From: Neoconidiobolus thromboides FSU 785
Taxonomy: Eukaryota; Entomophthoromycota; Entomophthoromycetes; Entomophthorales; Neoconidiobolaceae
Length of the DNA stretch: 30,900 bases
Direction: 5' to 3'
Assembly: GCA_025603075.1 (NCBI GenBank)
Contig: MU626483.1
Location: 1-30,900, forward strand
Part shown: piece after piece, positions 30,663-30,900 of the stretch
Numbering within the stretch: the stretch's first letter is position 1
Layout: each line of letters opens with the position of its first letter
Notes under the pieces: generated by a model
What the model was told of the DNA's origin: nothing
What the model saw: only the letters and a program-made list of their open reading frames with translations
The model's database searches: none
Translations under genes and position numbers: made by a program

Positions 30663-30900
30663 TTTATTAAAACAAAAGTATCCGGACACAGTTCCAAAAT
30701 CATTCTATTATAGCTCATAATGTAAGTTAGTTGAATTTCTACTAGATCTTAAATACATATTTTTATAAAGCTTAATTGAGAAATATTTATTATCAACTGC
30801 TTTATAACCAATATTGTAGATTTATTATCAAATAAATAAATTATTTTAATGTTATAATTACATTATTAATATATTGCCAAGTTAATAAATAACTGCATGG

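Larger units (their letters stand above)
30160..30900. other. Right-end spacer with repeat copies
   Basis: AT-rich sequence to the window edge. It contains the most perfect element copy (30293-30394) and a doubtful one (30569-30662). No coding or RNA gene seen. Confidence 0.5.

Overview
The window is nuclear DNA from an AT-rich fungus. Genes carry many short spliceosomal introns (most 44-60 nt, donors mainly GTAAGT, GTAATT or GTATGT). They encode typical fungal or eukaryotic proteins, there is one eukaryotic-type tRNA, and the spacers are very AT-rich. Protein similarities and intron style suggest an early-diverging, zygomycete-grade lineage (Glomeromycotina-, Entomophthoromycotina- or Kickxellomycotina-like), but no sequence here settles the taxon. 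No operons are expected. All gene models were assembled by eye from splice signals, reading phase and protein-family conservation.

Layout, left to right: the 3' end of a secreted-looking cysteine-rich repeat protein (+); a 2.5 kb spacer with three copies of a short inverted-repeat element; MIC10 of the MICOS complex (-); condensin subunit SMC4 (-); tubulin cofactor E (-); a small ankyrin protein (+), divergent from cofactor E; a spacer with two element copies; a divergent mitotic (B-type) cyclin (+), whose true start lies in three upstream exons; a PHD/extended-PHD zinc-finger protein (-), convergent with the cyclin; a secreted proteinase K-like subtilisin (+, no introns); a spacer with two element copies; an aldo-keto reductase (-); another copy; SRP68 (-, eleven exons), divergent from MOB1 (+); the copper chaperone ATX1 (+); a mitochondrial dynamin-superfamily-like membrane protein, possibly Mmc1 (+); asparagine synthetase (-), ending 82 bp from it; then tRNA-Ala(AGC) (-) and one or two more element copies.

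The genes are mostly single-copy housekeeping functions: chromosome condensation, mitotic control (cyclin, MOB1), tubulin folding, protein targeting, cristae organisation, copper handling and amino-acid synthesis. No pathway cluster is evident. The accessory content is the subtilisin, the cysteine-rich protein and the repeat family.

The main structure not explained by genes is a MITE-like family of about 100 bp, with nine clear copies and one doubtful copy. It has ends TGGGGATGT...ACATCCCCA and an inner inverted repeat around TTAAGCGCT. It occurs only between genes and creates spurious ORFs. I see no CRISPR, phage, origin or toxin system, and no convincing wholly new multi-gene system.
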